Positions 30,813 to 38,757 of a stretch of 64,000 bases of DNA are shown piece after piece; positions within the stretch are counted from its first letter, which is position 1; the number at the start of each line of letters is the position of its first letter. The stretch comes from CAYFVU01 sp964594775 (GTDB lineage: Bacteria > Spirochaetota > Spirochaetia > DSM-16054 > Sediminispirochaetaceae). The position numbers were made by a program, and so were the translations under genes. The DNA is taken from NCBI GenBank assembly GCA_964594775.1, contig CAZQNO010000003.1:1-64000 (forward strand), given 5' to 3'. Below the pieces are notes generated by a model. The model did no database searches. It worked only from the letters and a program-made list of their open reading frames with translations, and was not told the DNA's origin.

Positions 30813-32188
30813 AGCTCTTCTATCAGAGCCTTGAAACGGTTTCCCCGGTCGAACTCGTTGAGAAACATGCCGAAGGAGGTAGAAGCCGGTGAAAAGAGCA
30901 CCGCCGATCCGGGGTGGGCGGAATTTCTTGCTGATTCGACCGCATCGCAGAGACGGGAGAAGGGTCCGTAGTAAAATACCTTCTCTTCATCGAGGAGGTA
31001 TCTCAGTTTGTCGGTGGCGCTTCCTTCGAGGAGGTGAATACTCTTTGGAATACGGAAGACCTCTTTCAATGAGGAAAAGTCGAGGTTTTTGTCCGTCCCG
31101 CCGACGATGAGATGGACCGAATCTTGGAAACTTCGGATTGCCGCCGCGCATGCCTCGGGAATGGTGGCGGCGCTGTCGTTGTACCACCGCACTCCGTTTA
31201 CCGTCTTTACCACTTCCATTCTGTGGGGAATACCGGGGAAATTCGCCAAGCCCGAAGAGATGCTTCGGGGGTTGACCTTAAAAATGCGCAGGGCCACGGC
31301 GGCGGCGAGCAGGTTGAGTTTGTTGTGTTCACCCCGGAGGGCCGTCTCCTTCGGCAGACAGGATTCTTCGAGGCCGTTCATGCGTACATAGCCGATTTCT
31401 TTTTCTAAAAAGCCTCCGTCGAAAAGCTCGGCAAAGGGTTTCCGGGAAAAGAAGTAGGGCGCCGCAGCGGCGCTTACGGCAAAACGTCGGCCGAAGGGAT
31501 CGTCGAAACCGCATACGGCGGCATCTTCTGCGCTCTGAGATGCGAAAATCCGTTTTTTGTCTGCAGCATATGTCTCTAAGTCGGGGTACCTGTCCTGGTG
31601 GTCATGGAGAAGATTGGTGAAAACCGCCACCCGCGGCTTTAAAAGGGATATTTCGGGAATGTCCGCCAGCTGCCAGCTGGAGAGTTCGAGGACCACCGGG
31701 TCTTCCGCCGCTTCCATGCAGGATTCAACGAAGGTGAGGGGACTAACGGTAATGTTTCCGCCTAGTTTTGTCTTCGGAAAGACAGCCTCGAGCACATGAG
31801 CTAGCGCCGAGGCGGTGGTCGATTTACCCTTGCTGCCGGTAACCGCAATCAGCGGACGTTTGGAAAGTCGGAGAAATATAGAGATATCCGTCTCCACCCG
31901 TTTGGCCGCCGCGAGATAAGAACTATCCCTGGGGACGGCAGGGTTCTTGATGACCATGTCCGCCGAGCTGAAATCCTCTTGCTCGTGTCTGCCCAGGACG
32001 AAGCGGATTTTCAGGTCCGAGAGGGCTTCTATGCCGGCGGCGAGATCTCCGCATTTCTTCATGTCGGTGACCGTCACCTCGGCACCGTGAGATGCGAAGA
32101 AACGAGCGGCTGCGGCCCCGCCGCCGTGCAGCCCCAGCCCCATGACCGTTATCCTGAGTCCTGAGATGTCACTCAAGCGGGTAATCAA
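30809..32188 (-). CDS. murD: UDP-N-acetylmuramoylalanine-D-glutamate ligase
   Basis: 459 residues, three Mur-ligase domains. N-terminal Rossmann loop VMGLGLHGGGAAAARFFASHG, VIKNPAVPRDSSY, ATP loop LIAVTGSKGKSTTASAL (about residue 113), LELSSWQLADI, FTNLLHDHQDRYPDLETYAADK and WYNDSAATIPEACAAAI are all standard for MurD. It adds D-glutamate in the cytoplasm during peptidoglycan precursor synthesis. The start appears to be TTG at 32188, with GAAGGA eight nt upstream; the first ATG in frame would cut into the nucleotide-binding strand. It overlaps the upstream hypothetical gene by 20 nt. Confidence 0.94.
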   Translation of the reverse strand: MITRLSDISGLRITVMGLGLHGGGAAAARFFASHGAEVTVTDMKKCGDLAAGIEALSDLKIRFVLGRHEQEDFSSADMVIKNPAVPRDSSYLAAAKRVETDISIFLRLSKRPLIAVTGSKGKSTTASALAHVLEAVFPKTKLGGNITVSPLTFVESCMEAAEDPVVLELSSWQLADIPEISLLKPRVAVFTNLLHDHQDRYPDLETYAADKKRIFASQSAEDAAVCGFDDPFGRRFAVSAAAAPYFFSRKPFAELFDGGFLEKEIGYVRMNGLEESCLPKETALRGEHNKLNLLAAAVALRIFKVNPRSISSGLANFPGIPHRMEVVKTVNGVRWYNDSAATIPEACAAAIRSFQDSVHLIVGGTDKNLDFSSLKEVFRIPKSIHLLEGSATDKLRYLLDEEKVFYYGPFSRLCDAVESARNSAHPGSAVLFSPASTSFGMFLNEFDRGNRFKALIEEL

Positions 32189-33182
32189 CGGAAAATTCCT
32201 TCATGTCGCGCTCGTTGAGATAGGCCTTTACCTGGAGACCGTTCCACGCCTCGGTCCATTTCGCCGGGACCTTCTCCTTGAGGCGGAGAAAGAGGGGCAG
32301 GTCATCGCGGAAATCCTCTTCCTTCAGGGTTTCTTGAATTTCATCGAGATAGGGAAGGAGGAATTCCCGGCAGCGGTAGAGATTGGCGAGGTGTTGTTTC
32401 CTTCCCGGAGGATCGAAACTGAGAACGGAGTGGCAGATGCTTCGATACATGCATATGAACGGATAGTAGGGATAGCTTCTCTTCCCCTTGGGGAGGAAGA
32501 GTTTAGAGAAAAATTTTGTAAGATCGAGATCGATCCATATCCCCTGGACGAAATATCCCTTTCCTTTTTCCCCTACCCATGTCTTTGTAACGAGCTGATC
32601 TATCTGAAAAGACCGGATCTTTCCGTTCGTTTCCTTGAATGAAGAGAGGGGAATAAGGGTCGTATCGACAAAGAGTTGCCTTGTTGTATACGTATGAGTC
32701 CTGTCGTTTCCCCCCTTCTTCGTGATTTTCCCGTAGTGGGTTCTAAATGATATATCTATCTGCAGGAGGTAGAGAAAAAGCAGGTCCTTTATCTTGTAGA
32801 GTTGGAAAAATCCGGGACGGAGAATGTCGGTTGGATCGAAGTAATAGGTGAGGCCTTGAAAGAGGTTCGGCGACATCGGGACCACCTGTTCGAGCAGGAT
32901 TCTCAGCGATTTTAGGTATTCTTCTTCCGGCCGGCTTTTGTCAATATCGTGATGAATGGGGAAGGGGCTTACGGTAAACTCTTCGGGAAGAGTGAGGAAA
33001 AACTCCTCGTTTTGACTGAAGTGTTTAGAATATTCCGGTTCTATCCCGCCGCCGTTCGGACCCTCTCGTCTTCGTAATAAACCGTTAATCGCATTGTCCG
33101 TATAGGTAACGGGTATCTCGCTGAGAAGCTTCTCCATCCTTCTTACTATAGCCTTCCTTGCACGTCCTTGCAATCTTTTCAT
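32169..33182 (-). CDS. conserved hypothetical protein, no recognised domain
   Basis: 337 residues, soluble, with no signal peptide. It is rich in aromatic and basic residues: EYSKHFSQNEEFFLTLPEEF, LFQGLTYYFDPTDILRPGFF, LLFLYLLQIDISFRTHYGKI, YPYYPFICMYRSICHSVL. A DPTDILRP motif precedes two apparent beta-helical blocks. The start may be ATG 33182 or ATG 33137. I do not recognise the family. It overlaps murD by 20 nt and probably shares its transcript, and it is divergent from the bS22-flgH-like-dxs group. Any function would be speculation. Confidence 0.75.
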   Translation of the reverse strand: MKRLQGRARKAIVRRMEKLLSEIPVTYTDNAINGLLRRREGPNGGGIEPEYSKHFSQNEEFFLTLPEEFTVSPFPIHHDIDKSRPEEEYLKSLRILLEQVVPMSPNLFQGLTYYFDPTDILRPGFFQLYKIKDLLFLYLLQIDISFRTHYGKITKKGGNDRTHTYTTRQLFVDTTLIPLSSFKETNGKIRSFQIDQLVTKTWVGEKGKGYFVQGIWIDLDLTKFFSKLFLPKGKRSYPYYPFICMYRSICHSVLSFDPPGRKQHLANLYRCREFLLPYLDEIQETLKEEDFRDDLPLFLRLKEKVPAKWTEAWNGLQVKAYLNERDMKEFSVDYPLE

Positions 33183-33187
33183 AACTA

Positions 33188-33216
33188 TTGACGAAAGATT
33201 TCATATTTCGCATAAT
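33188..33216 (+). promoter_or_regulatory. promoter of the bS22 gene
   Basis: -35 TTGACG at 33188-33193, a 17-nt spacer, -10 CATAAT at 33211-33216. The predicted leader is about 60 nt and ends in GGAAGGAGGTCGGGT before the ATG at 33286. Confidence 0.55.
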
Positions 33217-33285
33217 ACCCGGACATTTGAACTGATATTACCTTACGTATCGGGATATATATCTTTTACCGGAAGGAGGTCGGGT

Positions 33286-33375
33286 ATGCCCTGCGGACGA
33301 AAGAAAAAGCGCCATAAAATCGCGACGCATAAACGAAAGAAAAAACTGAGAAAGAACCGCCACAAAAAGAAATAA
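33286..33375 (+). CDS. ribosomal protein bS22-like (AURKAIP1/COX24 domain), 29 residues
   Basis: ATG 33286 to TAA 33373-33375 encodes MPCGRKKKRHKIATHKRKKK followed by LRKNRHKKK. About two-thirds of the residues are Lys, Arg or His, and the K-R-x-K-M/I-x-x-H-K-x-x-K-x-x-R pattern matches the AURKAIP1/COX24 domain (bS22 in actinobacteria and Borrelia ribosomes, mS38 in mitochondria). Known members sit near the 30S decoding region in contact with 16S rRNA. A near-perfect GGAAGGAGG precedes it, as expected for a highly expressed gene. It is too short for most gene finders. An flgH-like gene follows 10 nt later. Confidence 0.85.
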   Translation: MPCGRKKKRHKIATHKRKKKLRKNRHKKK

Positions 33376-33385
33376 CGGATATCTC

Positions 33386-34159
33386 ATGAGAAGCGGATAC
33401 GGTCTCCCCAAAAGGATCAGCGCAATCGCCCTAGGCTTCGGCCTGGCGGCGTTCCGTCTCATACTGCCCCTTTCGTCGGAGTCCCTTTGGGAACCGAGTT
33501 TCTCCGGTTACGTAAGCCCGAGCGGTTCTATCGAAGTCGGCGATCTAATTCTCGTCGAAATAAGCCCGCAAACCGAACTCAAGCTCGATTCAAGTCACAT
33601 CGATTCAGAGCAGGCGCGTCTCTCCTTTTCGGGAGGAGAGGGCGGCGGTCTTTTCGATTTTCTCCCCCAGGGATCTTCGAGCAGCGAGAGAAGCATAGAG
33701 GAAGATGATTCCTATGCTCTTTCGACGAGAATGGCGGTACAGGTACTCTCTAAAGAGGAAAACGGACTGATCAGGCTGCGGGGAGAAAGAAGCGTAGAGA
33801 TAAACGGTGTAAGGGAAGAAATCACCCTTTCCGCTTTCGTGTCTCCTAGACAGATCAGAAGCGGAGAGGTCCTCTCCTTCGACCAATTGAGTAATGCAGA
33901 GCTCAGCTATTCGGGTGTCGGGTATGGGGCTCGGCCCCTCTTGTCATCCGACGATTTGGAGGAGGGACCGCCGAAACCGGAACCGGTCGAGCCGGAAATC
34001 GAGGTTCCCGAAACCGCCGGGGAAGACGCCGCTGCGGCAGAGCTGAGAGCACCGGCCGGGGAAGCGAGCGCCGGCGGCTATAGCTTGAGCGAGGAAAGAC
34101 GCCGGGAACTGCTTCTCTCCTACTTCAACCGTTTTCTCGACATGCTCTTTTCACAGTAA
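33386..34159 (+). CDS. flgH: FlgH-like flagellar L-ring family protein
   Basis: 257 residues. After an N-terminal hydrophobic export signal (AIALGFGLAAFRLILPLSS), the FlgH core runs from about residue 50: VGDLILVEISPQTEL, a low-complexity Gly/Ser loop (GGEGGGLFDFLPQGSSSS), the STRMAVQVLSKEENGLIRLRGERSVEINGVREEITLSAFVSPRQI block, and ELSYSGVGYG. This matches the FlgH pattern (VxxVLxNGNLxVxGEKxxxIN, VxPxxI, IxYxGxG). The canonical lipobox is missing, and a Pro/Glu/Ala-rich tail of about 70 residues replaces the usual short end. L-ring function is unexpected for periplasmic flagella, so the role may be altered. Confidence 0.72.
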   Translation: MRSGYGLPKRISAIALGFGLAAFRLILPLSSESLWEPSFSGYVSPSGSIEVGDLILVEISPQTELKLDSSHIDSEQARLSFSGGEGGGLFDFLPQGSSSSERSIEEDDSYALSTRMAVQVLSKEENGLIRLRGERSVEINGVREEITLSAFVSPRQIRSGEVLSFDQLSNAELSYSGVGYGARPLLSSDDLEEGPPKPEPVEPEIEVPETAGEDAAAAELRAPAGEASAGGYSLSEERRRELLLSYFNRFLDMLFSQ

Positions 34160-34175
34160 AAAAGAAGAAATATAA

Positions 34176-34204
34176 TTGACAAAAATAGTAAAGTATAATA
34201 TGTT
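34176..34204 (+). promoter_or_regulatory. promoter of dxs
   Basis: -35 TTGACA at 34176-34181, a 17-nt spacer, -10 TATGTT at 34199-34204; alternative TATAAT-like hexamers occur nearby in the same AT-rich patch. The leader is about 23 nt with an AAAGGTGG ribosome site. Confidence 0.55.
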
Positions 34205-34233
34205 TTATAATAACCCGTTCGAAAGGTGGTCAG

Positions 34234-36171
34234 ATGAAAGATAAGAGCGGCATTCTCGATACCATTCACTCTCCCCAGGACCTGAGAAGAATCCCTCAAG
34301 ACACACTTCCCGCTCTTGCGCAGGAGATACGAGAGCGAATTATCGATGTGGTCCTCAAAAACGGAGGCCATCTCGCCTCAAATCTTGGAGCCGTTGAGTT
34401 GACGCTGGCTCTTCACCGGGCATTCACTACCCCAAAAGACATGATTTTTTGGGATGTGGGCCATCAATGCTACACCCACAAGATTATCACGGGAAGAAAC
34501 GACAGCTTCGACAGCCTTAGGAAGAAGGACGGCCTTTCGGGATTTCCAAAACGAAATGAAAGTGAACACGACGCGATGGAGTCGGGACACTCCTCGACTT
34601 CCATCTCGGGCGGTCTGGGTGCCCTGGCGGCAAAGCGGCTGCAGGGAGACCCGGGTAAGGTGATCGCCGTAATCGGCGACGGGGCGCTTACCGGAGGCAT
34701 GGCCTACGAGGGACTGAACTATGCAGGCCACTTAGGAAAGGATTTTATTGTCGTGTACAACGACAATAACATGTCGATCAGTCCGAACGTCGGCGGACTC
34801 TCCTTCAATTCGAACCTCAGCAAGCTGTCCTCCTATGTAAGCAGGGCAACGGCCACCCCCTTCTATCAGAAAATCAGAAAAAAAATCGACAAGGGCATTA
34901 GGGGAATCCCCATACTCGGCTACCGGCTCTTCGAGCTGATGCTGCGGGTAAAACGAGCGGTTAAGGCGGCGTTTCTCAAGGAAACGATCTTCAGCGAATT
35001 GGGTTTCGATTATGTCGGTCCCATAGACGGTCATTCTATCTCGCAGATGCTGCGGGTATTCGAAGACATTAGGAGCATGAATAAGCCCGTTTTGGTCCAT
35101 GTAGTTACGCAAAAGGGCAGGGGCCACAGCCTTGCAGAGGATGATCCCTCATCGTATCACGGTATCGCGCCGCTGACACAGGTAGACGGTAAAATAGAAA
35201 AGGTAAAACCCCTATCATTCACCCAGACATTCGCCGGTTCCCTCAACATGGCTGCCGAGCGGGACGAGAGGATAGTAGCCATAAGCGCCGCCATGGCAAA
35301 GGGGACGGGACTTTCCTATTTTCAGGAACGCTTTCCCCACCGTTTCTTCGACGTGGGTATAGCCGAACAGCACGCCGTCACCTTCTCCGCCGGTTTGGCC
35401 CTCAGCGGCTTGAAACCTGTTCTCGCCGTCTATTCGACCTTCATGCAGCGGGCGGTGGACCAGGTTATTCACGATATTGCTCTGCCGAATCTTCCGGTAG
35501 TCATAGCGATGGATCGTTCCGGACTCGTTGCCGGAGATGGGGAAACGCACCAAGGGCTCTACGATATCCCCCTCTTCCGTTCCGTACCGGGAATGACAAT
35601 TCTCGCCCCCGCTAGCGCCGGGGATATGAGTCTCATGATCGACTGGGCCCTCGATTGGGAAGGTCCGGTAATGATCCGATATCCGAAAGATATCTGCCCC
35701 GAACAGAAAATAGCGGAGACTCCTGCCCTCGAGCAAGGGAGGGGGACCATGATGGAGGAAAACGGCGGCAGCGCACTGATAGTCTCCGTTGGCGGACTCT
35801 ACAGCCAGGCAAGGGAGGCGGTGAATATCCTTGCAAAGGATGGAATCGAGACGGACCTCTACAACCTGCGCTTCATCAAGCCCTTGGATGAGGATTATCT
35901 CGTCGAACTCTTCTCCCGCTATCGACAGGTTCTTCTCTTCGAAGACGGGGCGGTGCGAGGCGGTGTCGGCGAATCTATCGCTGCGACACTCTTGCAGTCC
36001 GCATTTTCCTCCATCTACCGCTGGTACGGGGTTTCCGATAGATTTTTCGCTCAGGCGGAGAGGGATGAGCTGCTCGAATTGAGCGGGCTTGATGCAGAAA
36101 GCATGGCCAAACGGGTACGGGAGACCATTTCCTCTTCCTTGAGCATACTGCCGAGGGCCGTCTCCTCATAG
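34234..36171 (+). CDS. dxs: 1-deoxy-D-xylulose-5-phosphate synthase
   Basis: 645 residues, thiamine diphosphate-dependent transketolase-like enzyme. Seen: HLASNLGAVELTLALH, DVGHQCYTHKIITGR, HSSTSISGGLGAL, the ThDP/Mg motif IGDGALTGGMAYEGLNYAG (about 148-166) with the NDNNMSISPNVGG follow-on, VTQKGRGH, and the second-half FDVGIAEQHAVTFSAGLALSG (catalytic Glu) and LPVVIAMDRSGLVAGDGETHQG. It commits pyruvate and glyceraldehyde 3-phosphate to the MEP isoprenoid pathway. The dxr partner is encoded at 47186-48352 and the isoprenoid consumer uppS at 49216-49959, so the undecaprenyl route is partly present here. Confidence 0.97.
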   Translation: MKDKSGILDTIHSPQDLRRIPQDTLPALAQEIRERIIDVVLKNGGHLASNLGAVELTLALHRAFTTPKDMIFWDVGHQCYTHKIITGRNDSFDSLRKKDGLSGFPKRNESEHDAMESGHSSTSISGGLGALAAKRLQGDPGKVIAVIGDGALTGGMAYEGLNYAGHLGKDFIVVYNDNNMSISPNVGGLSFNSNLSKLSSYVSRATATPFYQKIRKKIDKGIRGIPILGYRLFELMLRVKRAVKAAFLKETIFSELGFDYVGPIDGHSISQMLRVFEDIRSMNKPVLVHVVTQKGRGHSLAEDDPSSYHGIAPLTQVDGKIEKVKPLSFTQTFAGSLNMAAERDERIVAISAAMAKGTGLSYFQERFPHRFFDVGIAEQHAVTFSAGLALSGLKPVLAVYSTFMQRAVDQVIHDIALPNLPVVIAMDRSGLVAGDGETHQGLYDIPLFRSVPGMTILAPASAGDMSLMIDWALDWEGPVMIRYPKDICPEQKIAETPALEQGRGTMMEENGGSALIVSVGGLYSQAREAVNILAKDGIETDLYNLRFIKPLDEDYLVELFSRYRQVLLFEDGAVRGGVGESIAATLLQSAFSSIYRWYGVSDRFFAQAERDELLELSGLDAESMAKRVRETISSSLSILPRAVSS

Positions 36172-36216
36172 TTCACGCGGCAGGATAGACCTGAGCACGC
36201 TGCGGCAAGCCGCCTA

Positions 36217-36609
36217 TCACCCTTTGTCGACTTTTTTCCCCACAACGGTTAAGCCGCCCTCCTCGCAGCGACGGAAGAAGCAGCTGAAATAACCGGTATG
36301 ACAGGCCGCACCGGTCTGCTCTACGATGTAGAGCAGACTGTCGCCGTCGCAATCCATGCGTACCTCAACAATTTTCTGCAGATGGCCGGAGCTCGCCCCC
36401 TTTTTCCACAATTCTCCCCTGCTGCGGCTGTGGTAGTGGGCAAAGCCTTCTTCTATCGTTTTTCGCACGGCTTGTTCATCGGCAAAGGCCAGCATCAGGA
36501 CCTCACCGCCGCGGTGGTTCTGGGCAATTACGGGAATGAGGCCTCCGCCTTTTTTAAAATCCAATGCCTCGATCAGTTTTTCGGCATCCGCTGTGTGCAT
36601 GATTTTCAC
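36217..36609 (-). CDS. hisI: phosphoribosyl-AMP cyclohydrolase
   Basis: About 130 residues. The HisI signature is complete: GLIPVIAQNHRGGEVLMLAFADEQAV, HYHSRSRGELWKKGASSGHLQKIVEVRMDCDGDSLLYIVEQTGAACHTGYFSCFFR, with the zinc Cys residues and DxDxD Mg site (DCDGD). It opens the adenine ring in histidine synthesis. Only the HisI half is present; no HisE fusion follows. The start is uncertain: GTG 36609 overlaps the upstream stop (GTGA), ATG 36636 overlaps by 31 nt, and ATG 36600 is also possible. No other his gene is nearby, so this is a detached member of the pathway. Confidence 0.9.
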   Translation of the reverse strand: MKIMHTADAEKLIEALDFKKGGGLIPVIAQNHRGGEVLMLAFADEQAVRKTIEEGFAHYHSRSRGELWKKGASSGHLQKIVEVRMDCDGDSLLYIVEQTGAACHTGYFSCFFRRCEEGGLTVVGKKVDKG

Positions 36610-38165
36610 AGCTCCTCGACGGACTTCGGTTTCCATAGAGAAGCCTCCTTCTTCATGCCGTACACCTCTTCCAGAAGCTTCTCGAGGCCCCGGTGAAGCG
36701 AATCGGCGAGGGAGCGAAGCTCCTTTGGGTAGGCGGGGGATTCCAGCCCGATGCCGCTGCTTATCAGGTTTTCGAGAAAGATCTTCGCGGCTATGAAGCG
36801 GCGTCTTTTGTCGACCCCAAGGATGAGGGGATCATCCATCATGCCGATGATTTCCCAGGTGATCTGTTCGGCCTGGGAGTACTTCCCCGCGTCTTTGTCC
36901 TGATCGGAAAAACGGGTCGGCAGCTCGCGGATGATTCTGTCGATTTCTTTGAAGAATAAGGAGAGATCGAAGAGGCCGGTGGCGCAGTTAAAGAGGATGG
37001 GTTTTCCTGCTCCCTCTGCCGCAGCGATTTCCTCCTGCGATACTGCCGCTCCTATGTCAACGGCGTTGAGCCTGTGCCGATCGTCGCGGATCAGGACACC
37101 TCCCTTGACATCTACGGGGGTCTTGAAGGAAAACTCGAAGGCACCCCGTTTCCCGCTGAGGGCGGTGAGGGCGAGGCTTCGAGGATCGACGGTATTGCCG
37201 AGGTTGTCGATGTTCGAAAGGTAGGCATAGCGGTATCCTCGGCGGTAGAGGTCCCGGTAGATTTCCTTTAAGGCGATAAAGTTCTGTCCGTGGCCGCCCG
37301 GAAGGGGGAGAAGACTGTTTTCACGGCCCCAGGCACGGGTAAAGAGCTTCTTCGGGCTGCCGAGAGAGCTGTGGCTGTAGGCGGCAATGAGGGGTTGTAC
37401 GCCGGTAAGGACCCGTGTCACATCGCGGCCCGTTGCCTCAATTAGTTCCTTCAGCAAGGGACTGCTTCGATACTCATCAAGAGCCTCGGCAATGAGGTGA
37501 GCGTTCTGCATCCCCGTCATCTGAAAGAGCGGCAGGATCTGTCTATCCGAGGCGGCTGCCGCCGAGGCACCGCTGCCGCCGAAGTTCCGTCGGCAGCGCA
37601 GGGTGAGCAGGAGGAGGGACCGCAACTTCAATTCGAGAAAGCTGGGCCCGGCGCTGCCGTCCTCCTGAATGAATGCGGGAGTCAAGCCCTTCGGTTTGCC
37701 TCCCGCCCGCCCGGCAAAATTTTCGAAGATCTCCCTGTTGAGCTCGAAGAGTCCCCGGTGAAAGGACAGGTTCTTCTTTTCGTCCGCGTAACTGGTGGCG
37801 GACCCGCCGTTGAGAATTCCGTAGGCGGTATAGGGCAGCAGTCTCAGTCCGAGTTTTTCCACTGCCGCATCGTCGAAGATCAGCTCCTTGTTCCGGCGTA
37901 CGGCAACTTCTTCTGCCGCCGCTATTCCTGCCGTAGCTTCCAGCCGCTCTGCCGCATCTTCATAGTTCAAGGCAAATGAAAGGCTCTCCGTTGTATCGAC
38001 AATCCGACTGCCGTCTATCTGAGGGAAGGAATCTACCTGAGGAGGAGAGTAGCCGGCGAATTCTCCCTTATTGTAGCGTTCTAAAAGCGAGAGGGTCAGT
38101 TCCCGGTCGATGTGTTTATCTATAAATTCCTTTTCGATTGCGTCGCTGAGTTTTTTGTTGTGCAT
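36606..38165 (-). CDS. UTP-glucose-1-phosphate uridylyltransferase-like protein (UDPGP type 1)
   Basis: 519 residues with the eukaryote-like UDPGP fold. Near residue 115 is YTAYGILNGGSATSYADEKK, corresponding to the nucleotide-binding NGGLGT loop of the family. Then come GLTPAFIQEDGSAGPSFLELK, LFQMTGMQNAHLIAEAL, LPLPGGHGQNFIALKEIY, YLSNIDNLGNTVD (N-x-D-N-L motif) and GGVLIRDDRH. It should make a UDP-sugar from UTP and a sugar 1-phosphate. The loop reads GGSAT instead of the usual GG-[LM]-GT, so substrate may differ. GAGGGA precedes the ATG, and the gene lies 27 nt after a small hypothetical gene. Confidence 0.78.
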   Translation of the reverse strand: MHNKKLSDAIEKEFIDKHIDRELTLSLLERYNKGEFAGYSPPQVDSFPQIDGSRIVDTTESLSFALNYEDAAERLEATAGIAAAEEVAVRRNKELIFDDAAVEKLGLRLLPYTAYGILNGGSATSYADEKKNLSFHRGLFELNREIFENFAGRAGGKPKGLTPAFIQEDGSAGPSFLELKLRSLLLLTLRCRRNFGGSGASAAAASDRQILPLFQMTGMQNAHLIAEALDEYRSSPLLKELIEATGRDVTRVLTGVQPLIAAYSHSSLGSPKKLFTRAWGRENSLLPLPGGHGQNFIALKEIYRDLYRRGYRYAYLSNIDNLGNTVDPRSLALTALSGKRGAFEFSFKTPVDVKGGVLIRDDRHRLNAVDIGAAVSQEEIAAAEGAGKPILFNCATGLFDLSLFFKEIDRIIRELPTRFSDQDKDAGKYSQAEQITWEIIGMMDDPLILGVDKRRRFIAAKIFLENLISSGIGLESPAYPKELRSLADSLHRGLEKLLEEVYGMKKEASLWKPKSVEEL

Positions 38166-38192
38166 GACCGGTCCCTCGAAGACTCGTGTTTT

Positions 38193-38639
38193 TCAGGCGT
38201 CTCTGTCGAGAAGGAGTCGGAACTCTTCGCTGCTTATCAGCTCGCTTTGATCCTCGGTGGAGAGGATTTCCTTGAGGATTCCGCGTACCTGTTCGACTTC
38301 TTCCATCTGACGCCCGCGCATGTAGGAATACTCTTCGATATAGGCGGAAAGGTCAAGGCGATCTCCCGTTCCTTCGTCGAGGATGTGAGAGAGGAGCTCA
38401 CAGAAGAGGAGCTTTGTCTTATTGAGAAACCGAAGGTTCTGCTGGAGTTCTGCATAACTCGGTTTGTTCGCGAGGGAGGAGAAGAGGGAGTGGAGGTGTG
38501 CGTCGAGGAAACGAAGATCTTCGTCCACCTTGCGGGCGAAATAGATACCGTCGATATCGAGTTTGAGGGAACGGATGTAGAGCCGGACAAATTGATTGAG
38601 ATAGAAGATATCGTCGTCGAAATGGATCCACTGTCCCAT
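38193..38639 (-). CDS. conserved hypothetical protein
   Basis: 148 residues from the ATG at 38639. It is soluble and mostly helical: MGQWIHFDDDIFYLNQFVRL, SLKLDIDGIYFARKVDEDLRF, SYAELQQNLRFLNKTKLLF, ending EEFRLLLDRDA. I do not recognise the family. The frame stays open to 38879, but that would overlap rpsF and its leader on the other strand. A TTGATC-18-TACTAT promoter just upstream of 38639 supports the shorter form. It heads a three-gene string with the uridylyltransferase and hisI. Confidence 0.65.
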   Translation of the reverse strand: MGQWIHFDDDIFYLNQFVRLYIRSLKLDIDGIYFARKVDEDLRFLDAHLHSLFSSLANKPSYAELQQNLRFLNKTKLLFCELLSHILDEGTGDRLDLSAYIEEYSYMRGRQMEEVEQVRGILKEILSTEDQSELISSEEFRLLLDRDA

Positions 38640-38654
38640 GTACTTAGCATCGGC

Positions 38655-38684
38655 ATAGTACGCCCTACTCTTGACATTGATCAA
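38655..38684 (-). promoter_or_regulatory. promoter of the small hypothetical-uridylyltransferase-hisI operon
   Basis: Minus strand: -35 TTGATC at 38684-38679, an 18-nt spacer, -10 TACTAT at 38660-38655, 15 nt before the ATG at 38639. Its spacer contains the -35 of the divergent rpsF promoter, so the two cannot be occupied at once. Confidence 0.5.
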
Positions 38685-38700
38685 GGGGGTATGGTAGAGT
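38671..38700 (+). promoter_or_regulatory. promoter of the rpsF operon
   Basis: -35 TTGACA at 38671-38676, an 18-nt spacer, -10 TAGAGT at 38695-38700. The TSS is predicted near 38707, giving a leader of about 50 nt that holds a strong hairpin and an AAGGAGGGA ribosome site. Confidence 0.6.
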
Positions 38701-38714
38701 TCTCGAGCCTCTTT

Positions 38715-38733
38715 ATCCGCCGGTACGGCGGAT
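38715..38733 (+). promoter_or_regulatory. hairpin in the rpsF mRNA leader
   Basis: ATCCGCCG-GTA-CGGCGGAT: perfect 8-bp stem with a 3-nt loop, followed by CTTTTA. rpsF leaders in many bacteria carry an RNA element bound by the S6:S18 complex, and both proteins are encoded downstream, so autoregulation is plausible. I cannot match it to the published consensus by eye; a weak attenuator is the alternative. Confidence 0.5.
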
Positions 38734-38757
38734 CTTTTACGTCCATAAGGAGGGAGC

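Noticed and set aside
36172..36216. Terminator between dxs and hisI
   Set aside because: Only a 5-bp GC stem (GCGGC/GCCGC) with a 2-nt loop and no T-run; too weak to call.
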